DNA of 64,000 bases from Kurthia populi (GCF_042686175.1 NZ_JBHUOR010000143.1:62001-126000); one strand, 5' to 3'. Positions 1-8,078 are shown, numbered from the stretch's first letter. The notes: generated from the sequence alone by a model not told the origin. Translations and numbers: made by a program.

Positions 1-2
1 CT

Positions 3-620
3 CAAGAAGAAGATGCAGAAGTCATCGATTATAGCCCACAGCAAATTGCTGTATTCTTTGATCGTTTAGCACGCTTCGTTGAAAATGTACGTCTATACGA
101 TACATGGGATTGGCACGCATTAAAAATTCAAGAAGCTGCTGACTTAAATACGATTTTCTATGCACGTCGACGCCATGAATTCATTAAAGACCGTTTTAAC
201 TACATCTTAACTGGCCAACTATTTACAGAAGCCGATGACACGTACTTAACGTTCTCAAAAGATGAATTACGAAAAGTGTTGAAGAAAAAAGAAAAACAAC
301 TCGTTATTGTAAAAGACTATTCATTAGAAGGCCATGACACACCACTTAATATCGGTGTTGTTGAAACCGATTCGTATATTAGCGAACTTGGCAATCATTT
401 AGCGGAAAAATTCGCTGAAGAAATTGATTGCGTCTTTATTGTTAGTCTTGTTAAAAATCGTGTATCCCTTCGTTCAATTGGCAAAGCAGTCAATTTATCA
501 GAAGTAGCGAAGCACTATAATGGTGGCGGACACCCTAATGCATCAGGCTGTGACCTATCAGCACTTGGTATGGACTTTATCGTTGCCATCCAAAATGCAC
601 CGAAAGCTATTAAAAAATAG
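3..620 (+). CDS. DHH-family phosphoesterase, C-terminal part (5' end outside window)
   Basis: The reading frame is open from base 3 to the stop at 620, so the N-terminal DHH catalytic half is missing and only about 205 codons are visible. The C-terminus carries GGGHPNASGC, the glycine-rich motif of the DHHA1 domain that binds nucleic acid or nucleotide substrate. This is typical of nano-RNases/oligoribonucleases such as NrnB (YngD) that degrade short RNAs in the cytoplasm. NrnB is my best guess, but the DHH motifs that would separate it from NrnA or a c-di-AMP phosphodiesterase are not in view. It is followed by a clean terminator, so it ends its transcription unit. Confidence 0.8.
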   Translation, partial: QEEDAEVIDYSPQQIAVFFDRLARFVENVRLYDTWDWHALKIQEAADLNTIFYARRRHEFIKDRFNYILTGQLFTEADDTYLTFSKDELRKVLKKKEKQLVIVKDYSLEGHDTPLNIGVVETDSYISELGNHLAEKFAEEIDCVFIVSLVKNRVSLRSIGKAVNLSEVAKHYNGGGHPNASGCDLSALGMDFIVAIQNAPKAIKK

Positions 621-684
621 TAATTTTACAAAAAACGGCACTATCCCATTATTTTCATTCACATTTTGGACAAAATTTGATTTT

Positions 685-725
685 AAGAGAAAACCGCGCT
701 GCAATGCGGTTTTCTCTTATTTTTA
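685..725 (+). terminator. Rho-independent terminator after the DHH gene
   Basis: A 13-bp inverted repeat (AAGAGAAAACCGC and its complement, 685-697 and 706-718) with an 8-nt loop is followed by ATTTTTAGG. Confidence 0.8.
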
Positions 726-732
726 GGTAAAA

Positions 733-746
733 TGAAACCGTTTACT
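733..746 (+). promoter_or_regulatory. Candidate CcpA cre site
   Basis: TGAAACCGTTTACT matches the cre consensus TGWAANCGNTNWCA at every position but the last. It lies directly upstream of a plausible promoter for the CoA-transferase gene. Cre sites just upstream of the -35 box activate genes such as ackA and pta in B. subtilis, so carbon-dependent activation is more likely than repression. Inference from motif and position only. Confidence 0.5.
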
Positions 747-747
747 T

Positions 748-775
748 TTGTCAGAAAATAAAAAAATTATATGTT
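748..775 (+). promoter_or_regulatory. Candidate SigA promoter for the CoA-transferase gene
   Basis: TTGTCA (748-753), a 16-bp spacer and TATGTT (770-775). If used, it leaves a leader of about 190 nt before the GTG start at 975. Confidence 0.35.
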
Positions 776-853
776 AGGGCTAGCGGAATGTGTCTATTTT
801 GTGTAAAAATGTACGTAGGTAATTGAATTAGGATTTAATTACATCAATACGTG

Positions 854-870
854 AATTCATCGGATGAATT
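854..870. promoter_or_regulatory. 17-bp palindrome in the CoA-transferase leader, operator-like
   Basis: AATTCATC-G-GATGAATT, two perfect 8-bp arms around one base. It sits about 105 bp before the start codon. It is too AT-rich and not T-tailed enough to be a terminator, so it is more likely a binding site for a dimeric regulator. The regulator is unknown. Confidence 0.35.
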
Positions 871-974
871 AGCATATTTAAGTCATCCATCGTGGCATCC
901 ATATCTTTATACATAAAGAGGTCCACAGTAATTAATGACCGTGTCATTAAATATCTTTTTTAGGGGGAGTTATT

Positions 975-2492
975 GTGAAAGAACAAATCGCAAAACGCTT
1001 AGGCATTAAAGGATTAGAAGAAAAAGTAATGACTGCTAGTGAAGCTGCTGCACTTATCGTAGACGGTACTGTTGTAGGTATGTCAGGCTTCACACGTGCT
1101 GGTGACGCGAAAGTCGTTCCTATGGCATTAGTAGAACGCGCTAAAAACGAACAAATTAAAATTGATGTATACACTGGTGCTTCATTAGGTCCAGAAGTTG
1201 ATAATCACTTAGCTGCTGCTGGTGTTATTAACAAACGTGGTCCTTTCCAAGGTGACCGTGTAATGCGTAACTTAATCAACACTGGTGAAATCACTTATGT
1301 CGATGCCCACCTTTCTCACAACGCTGAGTTAGTTCGTCAAGGTGTTATCGGTCCAATTAAACACGCAATCATTGAAGCTGTAGCAATCACTGAAGATGGT
1401 TACTTAATCCCAACAACTTCAGTTGGTAACTCACCAATCTTCGCTGATTACGCTGAAAACATCATCGTAGAATTAAACATTACACATCCAGAAACATTAA
1501 TCGGTATCCACGATATTTATGTTCCAGGTGAACAAGGTAAACGTGAACCATTCCCAATCACAAACGCTGACCAACGTATTGGTACAAAAGGTATCAAAAT
1601 TGATCCTGCAAAAATCCAAGCAATCGTTATTTCTGAAGAGCCAGATGCACCTTCATTAATCGTTCCTCCAGACGAAGAAACACAAAAAATGGCGGACCAA
1701 TTATTAGAATTCTTCCAATCTGAAATCGACGCTGGTCGTTTAACAAAAGAATTAATGCCTCTACAATCAGGCGTAGGTTCTGTAGCAAACGCTGTACTTG
1801 ATGGCTTTGCAAACTCAGATTTCGAAAACTTAGTCGTATCTTCAGAAGTACTTCAAGATGCTGTATTCAATTTAATCGATGCTGGTAAAGTACGCTTTGC
1901 AGCAGCAACTTCTATTACATTAACAGAAGAGTTACAAAAGAAAGTTTACGGCAACTTAGAAGCATACGCTGACAAGATCTTACTTCGCCCACAAGAAATC
2001 TCAAACCACCCAGAACTTATCCGTCGTTTGGGCCTAATCTCGATCAACACTGCACTTGAGTTAGATATCTACGGTAACGTAAACTCTACGCATGTATCAG
2101 GCACAAAAATGATGAACGGTATCGGCGGTTCTGGTGACTTCGCACGTAACGCGCGTCTTGGTATCTTCGTAACGAAATCATACGCTAAAGGCGGCGATGT
2201 TTCTTCAATCGTGCCAATGGTTTCTCACGTTGACCACACTGAACATGACGTTGATGTTATCGTTACAGAACAAGGTATCGCAGACTTACGTGGCCTAGCT
2301 CCAAAAGAACGCGTTCCATTAATCATCGAAAACTGTGCACACCCAGATTTCAAAGAACAATTATGGGATTACTACAACCGTGCAGTTGAAAAATTAGGTA
2401 ACGTACAAACGCCTCACATCTTAGAGGAAGCTTTATCTTGGCACGTAAACCTAGCTGAAAACAAAACAATGAAAAAAGAAGTAACAAAATAA
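975..2492 (+). CDS. Acetyl-CoA hydrolase/transferase family protein (succinate CoA-transferase type)
   Basis: This 505-residue enzyme belongs to the class I CoA-transferases that move CoA between acetyl- or propionyl-CoA and succinate (AarC, Cat1, ScpC). The likely catalytic Glu is E291 in SSEVLQD, which takes CoA as a glutamyl thioester. The GVGS loop (266-269) and a glycine-rich GIGGSGDFARNA segment toward the C-terminus are also as in this family. The GTG start is chosen because AGGGGGAG lies 6 nt upstream. It is monocistronic, with its own terminator. A transferase role is more likely than simple hydrolysis. The same window carries methylmalonyl-CoA mutase, epimerase and carboxylase, so succinate/propionyl-CoA exchange is a reasonable job, but the substrate is not settled by sequence. 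Confidence 0.88.
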   Translation: MKEQIAKRLGIKGLEEKVMTASEAAALIVDGTVVGMSGFTRAGDAKVVPMALVERAKNEQIKIDVYTGASLGPEVDNHLAAAGVINKRGPFQGDRVMRNLINTGEITYVDAHLSHNAELVRQGVIGPIKHAIIEAVAITEDGYLIPTTSVGNSPIFADYAENIIVELNITHPETLIGIHDIYVPGEQGKREPFPITNADQRIGTKGIKIDPAKIQAIVISEEPDAPSLIVPPDEETQKMADQLLEFFQSEIDAGRLTKELMPLQSGVGSVANAVLDGFANSDFENLVVSSEVLQDAVFNLIDAGKVRFAAATSITLTEELQKKVYGNLEAYADKILLRPQEISNHPELIRRLGLISINTALELDIYGNVNSTHVSGTKMMNGIGGSGDFARNARLGIFVTKSYAKGGDVSSIVPMVSHVDHTEHDVDVIVTEQGIADLRGLAPKERVPLIIENCAHPDFKEQLWDYYNRAVEKLGNVQTPHILEEALSWHVNLAENKTMKKEVTK

Positions 2493-2506
2493 CTTCTTTT
2501 TAGAGA

Positions 2507-2536
2507 GAAGCTGTCGAAATCGACAGCTTCTTTTTT
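2507..2536 (+). terminator. Rho-independent terminator after the CoA-transferase gene
   Basis: GAAGCTGTCG, AAAT loop, CGACAGCTTC (2507-2530), then TTTTTT. Confidence 0.85.
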
Positions 2537-2590
2537 CATGTACAATCCCCTACTATTTCAAGCGAAACGCTATCTTGAAAACATTGTGCA

Positions 2591-2599
2591 TGTTATAAT
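2591..2599 (+). promoter_or_regulatory. Extended -10 promoter element for the ABC-F gene
   Basis: TGTTATAAT is a perfect extended -10 box (TGnTATAAT), 34 bp before the ATG at 2634. No good -35 is visible at the right distance, as is common for extended -10 promoters. Confidence 0.5.
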
Positions 2600-2633
2600 G
2601 GAACCATTGTGAAAAAGGGAGGAACATAACTAC

Positions 2634-4238
2634 ATGATTCAAGTAAGTAATGTAGGTCTTCGCTATGGCGATCGTAAGCTATTCGAAGATGTTAATATTA
2701 AATTTACACCAGGTAACTGTTACGGTTTAATCGGCGCAAATGGCGCAGGTAAATCAACATTCTTAAAAATTCTTTCTGGCGAAATTGAAGCGCAAGAAGG
2801 TAACGTTAGTATGAATCCAGGTGAACGTCTTACTGTTTTAAAACAAAATCACTTTGAATACGAAGAATTTACCGTTTTAGAAACAGTCATGATGGGTCAC
2901 AAACGATTATATGAAGTTATGCAAGAGAAAAACGCCATCTACATGAAAGATCCATTCACAGATGAAGATGGTATCCGCGCAGCTGAACTTGAAGGCGAAT
3001 TCGCTGACATGAACGGTTGGGAAGCGGAATCAGATGCCGCTATCCTATTACAAGGTCTTGGTATCTCAGATTCAATGCACTATATGAAAATGGCTGAACT
3101 GACTGGTTCTGAAAAAGTTAAAGTGTTATTAGCTCAAGCACTATTCGGCAAACCCGATGTACTATTACTAGATGAACCTACCAACCACTTGGACTTAAAA
3201 GCGATCCAATGGTTAGAAGAATTTTTAATTAACTTTGAAAACACAGTCATCGTCGTATCCCATGACCGTCACTTCTTAAATAAAGTTTGTACACATATCG
3301 CTGACCTTGATTACTCAAAAATCCAAATTTACGTTGGTAACTACGATTTCTGGTATGAATCAAGTCAATTAGCACAAAAAATGTTAAACGATCAAAACAA
3401 GAAAAAAGAAGAAAAAATTAAAGAGTTACAAGCATTCGTTGCACGTTTCTCTGCTAATGCTTCTAAATCTAAACAAGCAACATCTCGTAAAAAAATGTTA
3501 GACAAAATCGAATTAGATGATATTCGTCCATCAAGCCGCAAATATCCATTCATTAACTTCACAATGGAACGCGAAATTGGGAATGACGTATTAACTGTAG
3601 AAGGTTTAGGTAAAACGATTGAAGGCGAGCAACAATTTAAAGATGTCCGCTTATCAATCAACCCTGAAGACAAAGTCATCCTTCTTGGTAATCCAATCGC
3701 GAAAACAGCATTCTTAAAAATTATTGCTGGTGAGGACGAAGATTACGAAGGTACATTCAAATGGGGTGTAACAACTTCTCAAAACTACTTCCCTCTTGAT
3801 AATGAAGAATTCTTCCAAGGTTCTGAAAAAACACTAGTGGAATGGTTACGTCAATTCTCACCAGAAGACGAAACAGAAACATTCTTACGTGGTTTCTTAG
3901 GCCGTATGCTATTTAGTGGTGACGAAGTGAAGAAAAATCCTTCTGTTCTTTCAGGTGGCGAAAAAGTACGTTGCATGCTTTCTCGCATGATGCTTTCTCA
4001 TGCAAACGTACTACTGTTAGATGAACCTACTAACCACCTTGATCTTGAATCAATCCAAGCATTAAACGAAGGATTAATTAACTTTAAAGGTGCGATGATC
4101 TTTACATCTCATGACCATCAGTTCATCCAAACAATTGCGAATCGTGTAATTGAAATCCGTGAAGACGGTTCAATCTTAGATAAACAATTATCATATGATG
4201 ATTTCCTTGATTGGAAAGAAGAAAACAAATTAAACTAA
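2634..4238 (+). CDS. ykpA: ABC-F family ATPase, YkpA/YbiT type
   Basis: A 534-residue cytoplasmic protein with two ABC domains and no membrane segment. ABC-F proteins bind the ribosomal E site; this subgroup is thought to act in translation, not drug export. Domain 1 has a normal Walker A (GANGAGKST, residues 34-42) and LLLDEPTNHLDL, but its signature reads LTGSEK instead of LSGGE/Q. Domain 2 has a normal LSGGEK and LLLDEPTNHLDL but a degenerate Walker A near residue 350 (LGNPIAKT: Ala for the last Gly and no Gly at the first position). B. subtilis YkpA, as I recall it, shows a similar AKT loop. GGGAGGA lies upstream of the ATG. Length and order fit YkpA (about 540 residues). Confidence 0.88.
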   Translation: MIQVSNVGLRYGDRKLFEDVNIKFTPGNCYGLIGANGAGKSTFLKILSGEIEAQEGNVSMNPGERLTVLKQNHFEYEEFTVLETVMMGHKRLYEVMQEKNAIYMKDPFTDEDGIRAAELEGEFADMNGWEAESDAAILLQGLGISDSMHYMKMAELTGSEKVKVLLAQALFGKPDVLLLDEPTNHLDLKAIQWLEEFLINFENTVIVVSHDRHFLNKVCTHIADLDYSKIQIYVGNYDFWYESSQLAQKMLNDQNKKKEEKIKELQAFVARFSANASKSKQATSRKKMLDKIELDDIRPSSRKYPFINFTMEREIGNDVLTVEGLGKTIEGEQQFKDVRLSINPEDKVILLGNPIAKTAFLKIIAGEDEDYEGTFKWGVTTSQNYFPLDNEEFFQGSEKTLVEWLRQFSPEDETETFLRGFLGRMLFSGDEVKKNPSVLSGGEKVRCMLSRMMLSHANVLLLDEPTNHLDLESIQALNEGLINFKGAMIFTSHDHQFIQTIANRVIEIREDGSILDKQLSYDDFLDWKEENKLN

Positions 4239-4246
4239 ACGCTTAA

Positions 4247-4288
4247 AAAAAGCACGTTCAACGTATCTAAACGTTGAACGTGCTTTTT
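4247..4288. terminator. Bidirectional terminator between ykpA and the convergent gene
   Basis: An 18-bp near-perfect stem (AAAAAGCACGTTCAACGT and its complement) around ATCTAA, A-rich before and T-rich after, so it can serve both strands. Confidence 0.85.
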
Positions 4289-4294
4289 AATTCG

Positions 4295-4717
4295 TTATCG
4301 GTAGTTAAACTGGTAAAAGCTTGGTGTGCGCGTTTCAAGCTCACAGACGCAGTGGTAAGGGTAGGTCACATGTAAAATAGACGCTTCCTCTACTGGTGCT
4401 CCATTATTTAATGCATTTAGCTTGCGCTCCATTTCAGCAAATGAACGTTTTACTGATGCTCCGCAATGTTTACAATAAATTTCCACTTCATAAACACCCT
4501 GACTTTCATAAAAGGCGGTATCTAAATAGATATTGGAAAAAGTCCCATTGCTTGATACTTTAACGAGTGGATGATTAAAAAATGCTTTCATTTTATTTGT
4601 CGTATCTTTGGCGATAGTTTTCACTTTACTTTTCACTTCTAAGCGCTTTGTTAACTTCTCATCTGGTAATTTAATGAATGTTACTTTTGAATCGAAGCTC
4701 ATTTTAATTTCTGACAT
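4295..4717 (-). CDS. Hypothetical protein with CxxC and CxC cysteine pairs
   Basis: A 140-residue soluble protein I do not recognise. The start is placed at 4717 (MSEIKMSF) because AGGGGGA sits 5-6 nt upstream; the frame is open for 11 more codons but has no ribosome site there. The C-terminal third contains CKHCGAS and CVCE, four cysteines that could bind a zinc ion. The N-terminal half is rich in Lys and Phe. It is convergent with ykpA and followed by small membrane proteins on the same strand. No signal peptide or membrane segment. A zinc-ribbon-like domain is a guess. Confidence 0.65.
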   Translation of the reverse strand: MSEIKMSFDSKVTFIKLPDEKLTKRLEVKSKVKTIAKDTTNKMKAFFNHPLVKVSSNGTFSNIYLDTAFYESQGVYEVEIYCKHCGASVKRSFAEMERKLNALNNGAPVEEASILHVTYPYHCVCELETRTPSFYQFNYR

Positions 4718-4830
4718 ACAATTCCCCCTAACCATCCTTATTACTCTCATTATATGGAAAAGTAAAATGTTCTACAATGCTCTATACAAAATAAAAAGGA
4801 ATCGCGTCATAACGCAACTCCTCGAATGAT

Positions 4831-5130
4831 TTATGAAGCACGATGGCTACGACGACCTGTAAATAGATCGATAAAATAAGCTAGTGCAATAAAGCCATGT
4901 ACAAACCAGCTAACAATTGGAATCCATGTAAATAATGTGGCAATAATCGCTAAAATCGGCACAACCTTTGAATCACCTGTTGCAAAACGGAAGGCTAAAA
5001 TGACACAGTGAATAATAAATGCTGTTGTAATCGTTGCAAAGCCCGTTCCCCACGTCACGATATCACTCAAAACAGGGATGGCAAAAAAGAATTCATATAA
5101 AAAACCGACAATCGTTGGTAATAAAAACAT
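4831..5130 (-). CDS. Small membrane protein of unknown function
   Basis: A 99-residue hydrophobic protein with about three membrane segments (roughly residues 2-20, 30-50 and 58-85) and a basic tail (TGRRSHRAS). The ATG at 5130 is chosen because AAGGAG lies 8 nt upstream; the GTG nine bases earlier overlaps that site. The periodic Trp, Gly and Pro residues suggest a packed helical bundle. I cannot assign a family. It lies between the CxxC protein and a 46-residue membrane peptide on the same strand. Confidence 0.65.
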   Translation of the reverse strand: MFLLPTIVGFLYEFFFAIPVLSDIVTWGTGFATITTAFIIHCVILAFRFATGDSKVVPILAIIATLFTWIPIVSWFVHGFIALAYFIDLFTGRRSHRAS

Positions 5131-5187
5131 TGCGTTCACTCCTTTTTATTCGCTATACATACTATACGAATGAAGTACTTAAAGGTT

Positions 5188-5328
5188 TCAATCAATTTCT
5201 GTTACAAACCCATATTTTGAAATACCGACGATATGCTCCGTTTCAATGTATTGTTCCACTGTTATGACACCGAGGGCAAGTAGAAACATCATCATGGCAA
5301 ACATCCCTACTATAATTTTCTTTTTCAT
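5188..5328 (-). CDS. 46-residue single-span membrane peptide
   Basis: A short open frame with a good ribosome site (GAGAGG, 8 nt before the ATG). The product starts MKKKIIVGMFAMMMFLLALG, a basic N-terminus followed by one hydrophobic helix, then about 25 polar residues (EQYIETEHIVGISKYGF). It could be a signal-anchored small protein. No family recognised. It precedes the 99-residue membrane protein on the same strand. Confidence 0.5.
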   Translation of the reverse strand: MKKKIIVGMFAMMMFLLALGVITVEQYIETEHIVGISKYGFVTEID

Positions 5329-5386
5329 TATTGTTCAACCTCTCTGCCTTAATAAGATAAGCATAGAACAATATTAAGTCTATTAT

Positions 5387-5415
5387 GTGTCAATTGCTGA
5401 GAAATTTTGTATACT
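5387..5415 (+). promoter_or_regulatory. Candidate SigA promoter for the alarmone synthetase
   Basis: GTGTCA (5387-5392), 17-bp spacer, TATACT (5410-5415), ending 30 bp before the ATG. Confidence 0.5.
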
Positions 5416-5445
5416 ATTAGTAGAACGTGCAAGGAGGCTATTACA

Positions 5446-6186
5446 ATGGTTCGCATTCAAACAGAACAACGTGAACAAATGCGTCAATTTCGTGTAGAAA
5501 TGACACGTTTTATGATGGCGTATAAATTTGCGCTTGATGAAATGGATACGAAAGTTCGCATTTTAAAAGAGGAATTTCAGTTAATGCATGAATACAATCC
5601 AATCGAACATGTGAATACGCGCTTAAAATCACCCGAAAGTATTTTGAAAAAGGTTGCAAAACGCAATCTTCCTTATACACTAGATGCTATTAAAGAGAGT
5701 CTAACCGATATTGCTGGCATACGTATTATTTGCTCATTCGTATCAGATATTTATCGCTTAAAAGAAATGTTTGAGCGTCAAAGTGACTTAGAAATTGTTG
5801 AAGTAAAAGACTATATTGCACATCCAAAAGAAAATGGTTACCAAAGTTTACACATGATTTTAAAAGTACCGGTCTTCTTATCTGATCGTGAGGAACATGT
5901 CTGTGTAGAACTCCAAATCCGTACCATTGCAATGGATTTTTGGGCATCACTTGAGCATAAAATCTATTATAAATACAATAAGCAAATCCCTAAGCGCTTA
6001 ACAGATGAATTGAAGGAAGCAGCTATTGCAGCAGCACAACTTGATTATAAAATGGAAAGTTTAAACCAAGAAATTAATATTTTAAAACAACAGGATCATG
6101 CAAATGAGGAACCGATCTCTAGTAACGGAGAAGCACTAAAAATTTTATCTGCATTAAAACAAATTGGTCTTTACGAACAAGCATAA
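5446..6186 (+). CDS. Small alarmone synthetase (GTP pyrophosphokinase), YwaC/RelP type
   Basis: A 246-residue protein consisting of a single RelA/SpoT synthetase domain, without the HD hydrolase or the TGS/ACT regulatory domains of long RSH enzymes. It would transfer pyrophosphate from ATP to GDP/GTP to make (p)ppGpp. Visible motifs are DIAGIRI (88-94), KENGYQSLH (128-136) and ELQIRTIAMDFWASLEH (155-171). The last reads like YwaC/RelP (MDFWASLEH) and not YjbM/RelQ (MDFWATIEH). The ATG at 5446 follows AAGGAGG by 7 nt; an earlier ATG at 5407 has no site. The N-terminus is slightly longer than in B. subtilis YwaC (about 210). Monocistronic with its own promoter and terminator, as expected for a stress-induced synthetase. 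Confidence 0.88.
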   Translation: MVRIQTEQREQMRQFRVEMTRFMMAYKFALDEMDTKVRILKEEFQLMHEYNPIEHVNTRLKSPESILKKVAKRNLPYTLDAIKESLTDIAGIRIICSFVSDIYRLKEMFERQSDLEIVEVKDYIAHPKENGYQSLHMILKVPVFLSDREEHVCVELQIRTIAMDFWASLEHKIYYKYNKQIPKRLTDELKEAAIAAAQLDYKMESLNQEINILKQQDHANEEPISSNGEALKILSALKQIGLYEQA

Positions 6187-6230
6187 TAAAACACCGGTAT
6201 TGTCTATTCAGACGGTGCCGGTGTTTTATT
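6185..6230 (+). terminator. Terminator after the alarmone synthetase
   Basis: AATAAAACACCGG (6185-6197) pairs with CCGGTGTTTTATT (6218-6230); T-rich on the + strand. Confidence 0.75.
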
Positions 6231-6304
6231 CGTCGTTTCATAAATGAATGGACGTGACGACCATTCTTGTCTATGTAATGCCCCGTCAAGGAGCGAAATC
6301 GATG

Positions 6305-6499
6305 TTATGCTTCCTCTAAAAAACGATAGCCTTGCTCATCCATCGCTTTTTTCAACGTTGTAAATGCTTTTGGTCCAATACCATGTAAACGTTGTAGTTT
6401 TGTTGCTGAAATGGACTGTAAATCTTCCAATTTATACAGTTCTGCCGTATGTAACGCACGAATTGCAGGGCGCGCAACACCTTCTGGCCAATGATTCAT
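6305..6499 (-). CDS. Small helix-hairpin-helix protein resembling the RNA polymerase alpha C-terminal domain
   Basis: A 64-residue protein. The pattern RPAIRALHTAELYKLEDL followed by LHGIGPKAFTTLKKAM is that of the alpha-CTD/HhH fold, in which the LxGIGxK hairpin contacts DNA backbone. Such orphan small HhH proteins are common in Bacillales and of unknown role. The ATG follows AGGAGG with a 9-10 nt spacer. No enzyme motif is present. It may bind DNA non-specifically or act in transcription; function is inferred only from the fold. Confidence 0.75.
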   Translation of the reverse strand: MNHWPEGVARPAIRALHTAELYKLEDLQSISATKLQRLHGIGPKAFTTLKKAMDEQGYRFLEEA

Positions 6500-6652
6500 T
6501 GTACGAATATCCTCCTTTAAAATTAGGCATATGCCTACAACCCCAAGCTCAATTCACAAAAACGTGCATATAAAAACAACGACCTACAAGAGTATGTCGT
6601 AAAAGTATATGTTTTTTTAGCTATACGTTAAGTTGAGAAATGAATTATTTAG

Positions 6653-6710
6653 TAGATAGTTATCTATGGGGATTTAATGGCGTCCACTGTGTTACTAGAA
6701 CCCATTAAAT
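6653..6710. repeat. Palindrome and hairpin in a 518-bp gene-free stretch (6500-7017)
   Basis: The stretch 6500-7017 has no convincing gene. It contains TAGATA-GT-TATCTA (6653-6666), an operator-like palindrome, and 6 bp later ATTTAATGG (6672-6680) pairing with CCATTAAAT (6702-6710) over a 21-nt loop. Around 6790-6870 the DNA becomes T-rich. Either palindrome could belong to the upstream regions of the HhH gene (minus) or the 80-residue membrane protein (plus). Confidence 0.35.
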
Positions 6711-7017
6711 AATGAATGTGTAGTATAACAAAATACTTCTTACAAGTTCACTATTTTAGCACATTTTTTCTATTTTACGAACAAGGAATGTTGTTTTTTT
6801 TGAAAAAAAATGGCTTTTTTTATAAAATGTCAAGATGTGTTCATAATTTTAGTTTTTTTTGGCAATCATTCTATTTTTACGCTCTTCTAGTGAATCCGTG
6901 AACTAGATAACAATATGTACACTGTTATTTTTTGACGCATAAGTTATGGTTGATTTACACTGAAGAGGATAGAAAAAAATCGCTTCGTCCGTTAATAAAT
7001 GATTGGAGGCTCCACAG

Positions 7018-7260
7018 ATGAATATTTTTTGGTATGTGAATATTATTGCGATGATTGCTTATATTGCGCTATTTTATTATAAATGGAAAAAACCAGCTGC
7101 ATTTTCACATAATGTATTGTATCTATTATTAGTTTTCGCAATCGTATCTTATTTTATCGCAGAAGGACCTTATCCACTTACACGTGCTGTAGCATTTTTC
7201 GTATTATTAATACTTGATTTAACCTTATTATTACAGCAAAAGCAGCATAAACAACCATAA
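7018..7260 (+). CDS. Small three-span membrane protein, unknown
   Basis: 80 residues with three hydrophobic segments (about 2-22, 32-50 and 56-74) and a polar, Gln/Lys-rich tail. The ATG at 7018 follows GGAGG by 8 nt; the TTG start five codons upstream would overlap that site. No family recognised. It ends inside a bidirectional terminator shared with the following convergent gene. Confidence 0.65.
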   Translation: MNIFWYVNIIAMIAYIALFYYKWKKPAAFSHNVLYLLLVFAIVSYFIAEGPYPLTRAVAFFVLLILDLTLLLQQKQHKQP

Positions 7261-7294
7261 GAAAAAGCAGGAATGTACGTTCCTGCTTTTTCTT
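7259..7294. terminator. Bidirectional terminator
   Basis: AAGAAAAAGCAGGAA (7259-7273), TGTACG loop, and its exact complement (7280-7294). It overlaps the stop codons of both convergent genes. Confidence 0.8.
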
Positions 7295-8078
7295 ATACAA
7301 ACGCATCTTTAGAACGAATACTTGTAAAATATTTACTTAATTCTTCACTATAATGGGCTGCATCAATATAAGGTACAAATAATTCGTTTGCACGGCGTTT
7401 CGTGTCCTTTGTAGCATTTGACGTAGCAATACATAGCGCATCACGACATTCAAAATAAGCGCGACCTGTTGCAAAATTTTCAATTTCTGTCATCGTCAAT
7501 ATTTGTGTTACGCCACCAAGCATAAAAGCAAAACGTCCTTCATTTGAATTCGCAATTAGATGCACACCATAATCTTCTGAAGGTGGTTTTTCGATATCAT
7601 TAAAGCCAATTTGCTCTAAATAAAAAATCAAGGCTTCAAGTGCCTGTTCATGTGTACAGTTTTCTAGCGATGCACGCATAATCATCAACGGTACTGAAGC
7701 ATCTTTCTTAGTAGGCTTTGGCTCTTTAGGTAGTTCTTGTTTTTCACGTGATTGTCTCGTGCGAATTGAATTTTTATAAAGAACTCGAAGAGCATCTGCA
7801 AATAAATATACACCCGCCACAATAAATAAACCTAAAAGAATACTCATCCATCGTGTCGTCCATGCATAATGCATTGCCTGCATTATTTTGTGTCCATACG
7901 TATTTCCCGACATAAAAAAAGCAAAGAGTAAAGGGCAAATCGCAGCATAGAATATTAATCCAAATGACAGTATTAACTGAAGCCATACTGAATGTAATGG
8001 TGTAGCAGCGCGCTTTATTTGCTCATCGCTCGTCAACATTGTTGACTCTTGGTGATGTATTGATTTTTGTTTGTTCAT
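7293..8078 (-). CDS. Membrane-anchored Mrr-like nuclease-fold protein lacking catalytic residues
   Basis: 261 residues: two membrane helices (about 32-54 and 78-98), a charged linker (105-128), and a C-terminal domain (about 143-250) that follows the Mrr_cat/restriction-endonuclease-like pattern. Landmarks are HEQALEALIFYLEQIGF, YGVHLIA, CIATSNATKDTKRRANEL and VPYIDAAHYSEEL. In active members the sequence is GVDLIA followed by QxK. Here the Asp is His173 and the QxK position reads FML (185-187), so metal-dependent cleavage is unlikely. It could instead be a binding or scaffold module facing the cytoplasm. The ATG at 8078 follows AAAGGG; a GTG three codons earlier overlaps that site. The family assignment is by pattern only. 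Confidence 0.6.
   Translation of the reverse strand: MNKQKSIHHQESTMLTSDEQIKRAATPLHSVWLQLILSFGLIFYAAICPLLFAFFMSGNTYGHKIMQAMHYAWTTRWMSILLGLFIVAGVYLFADALRVLYKNSIRTRQSREKQELPKEPKPTKKDASVPLMIMRASLENCTHEQALEALIFYLEQIGFNDIEKPPSEDYGVHLIANSNEGRFAFMLGGVTQILTMTEIENFATGRAYFECRDALCIATSNATKDTKRRANELFVPYIDAAHYSEELSKYFTSIRSKDAFV

Noticed and set aside
6716..6901. 61-codon plus-strand ORF
   Set aside because: No ribosome site, Phe-rich translation of T-runs and no family resemblance.
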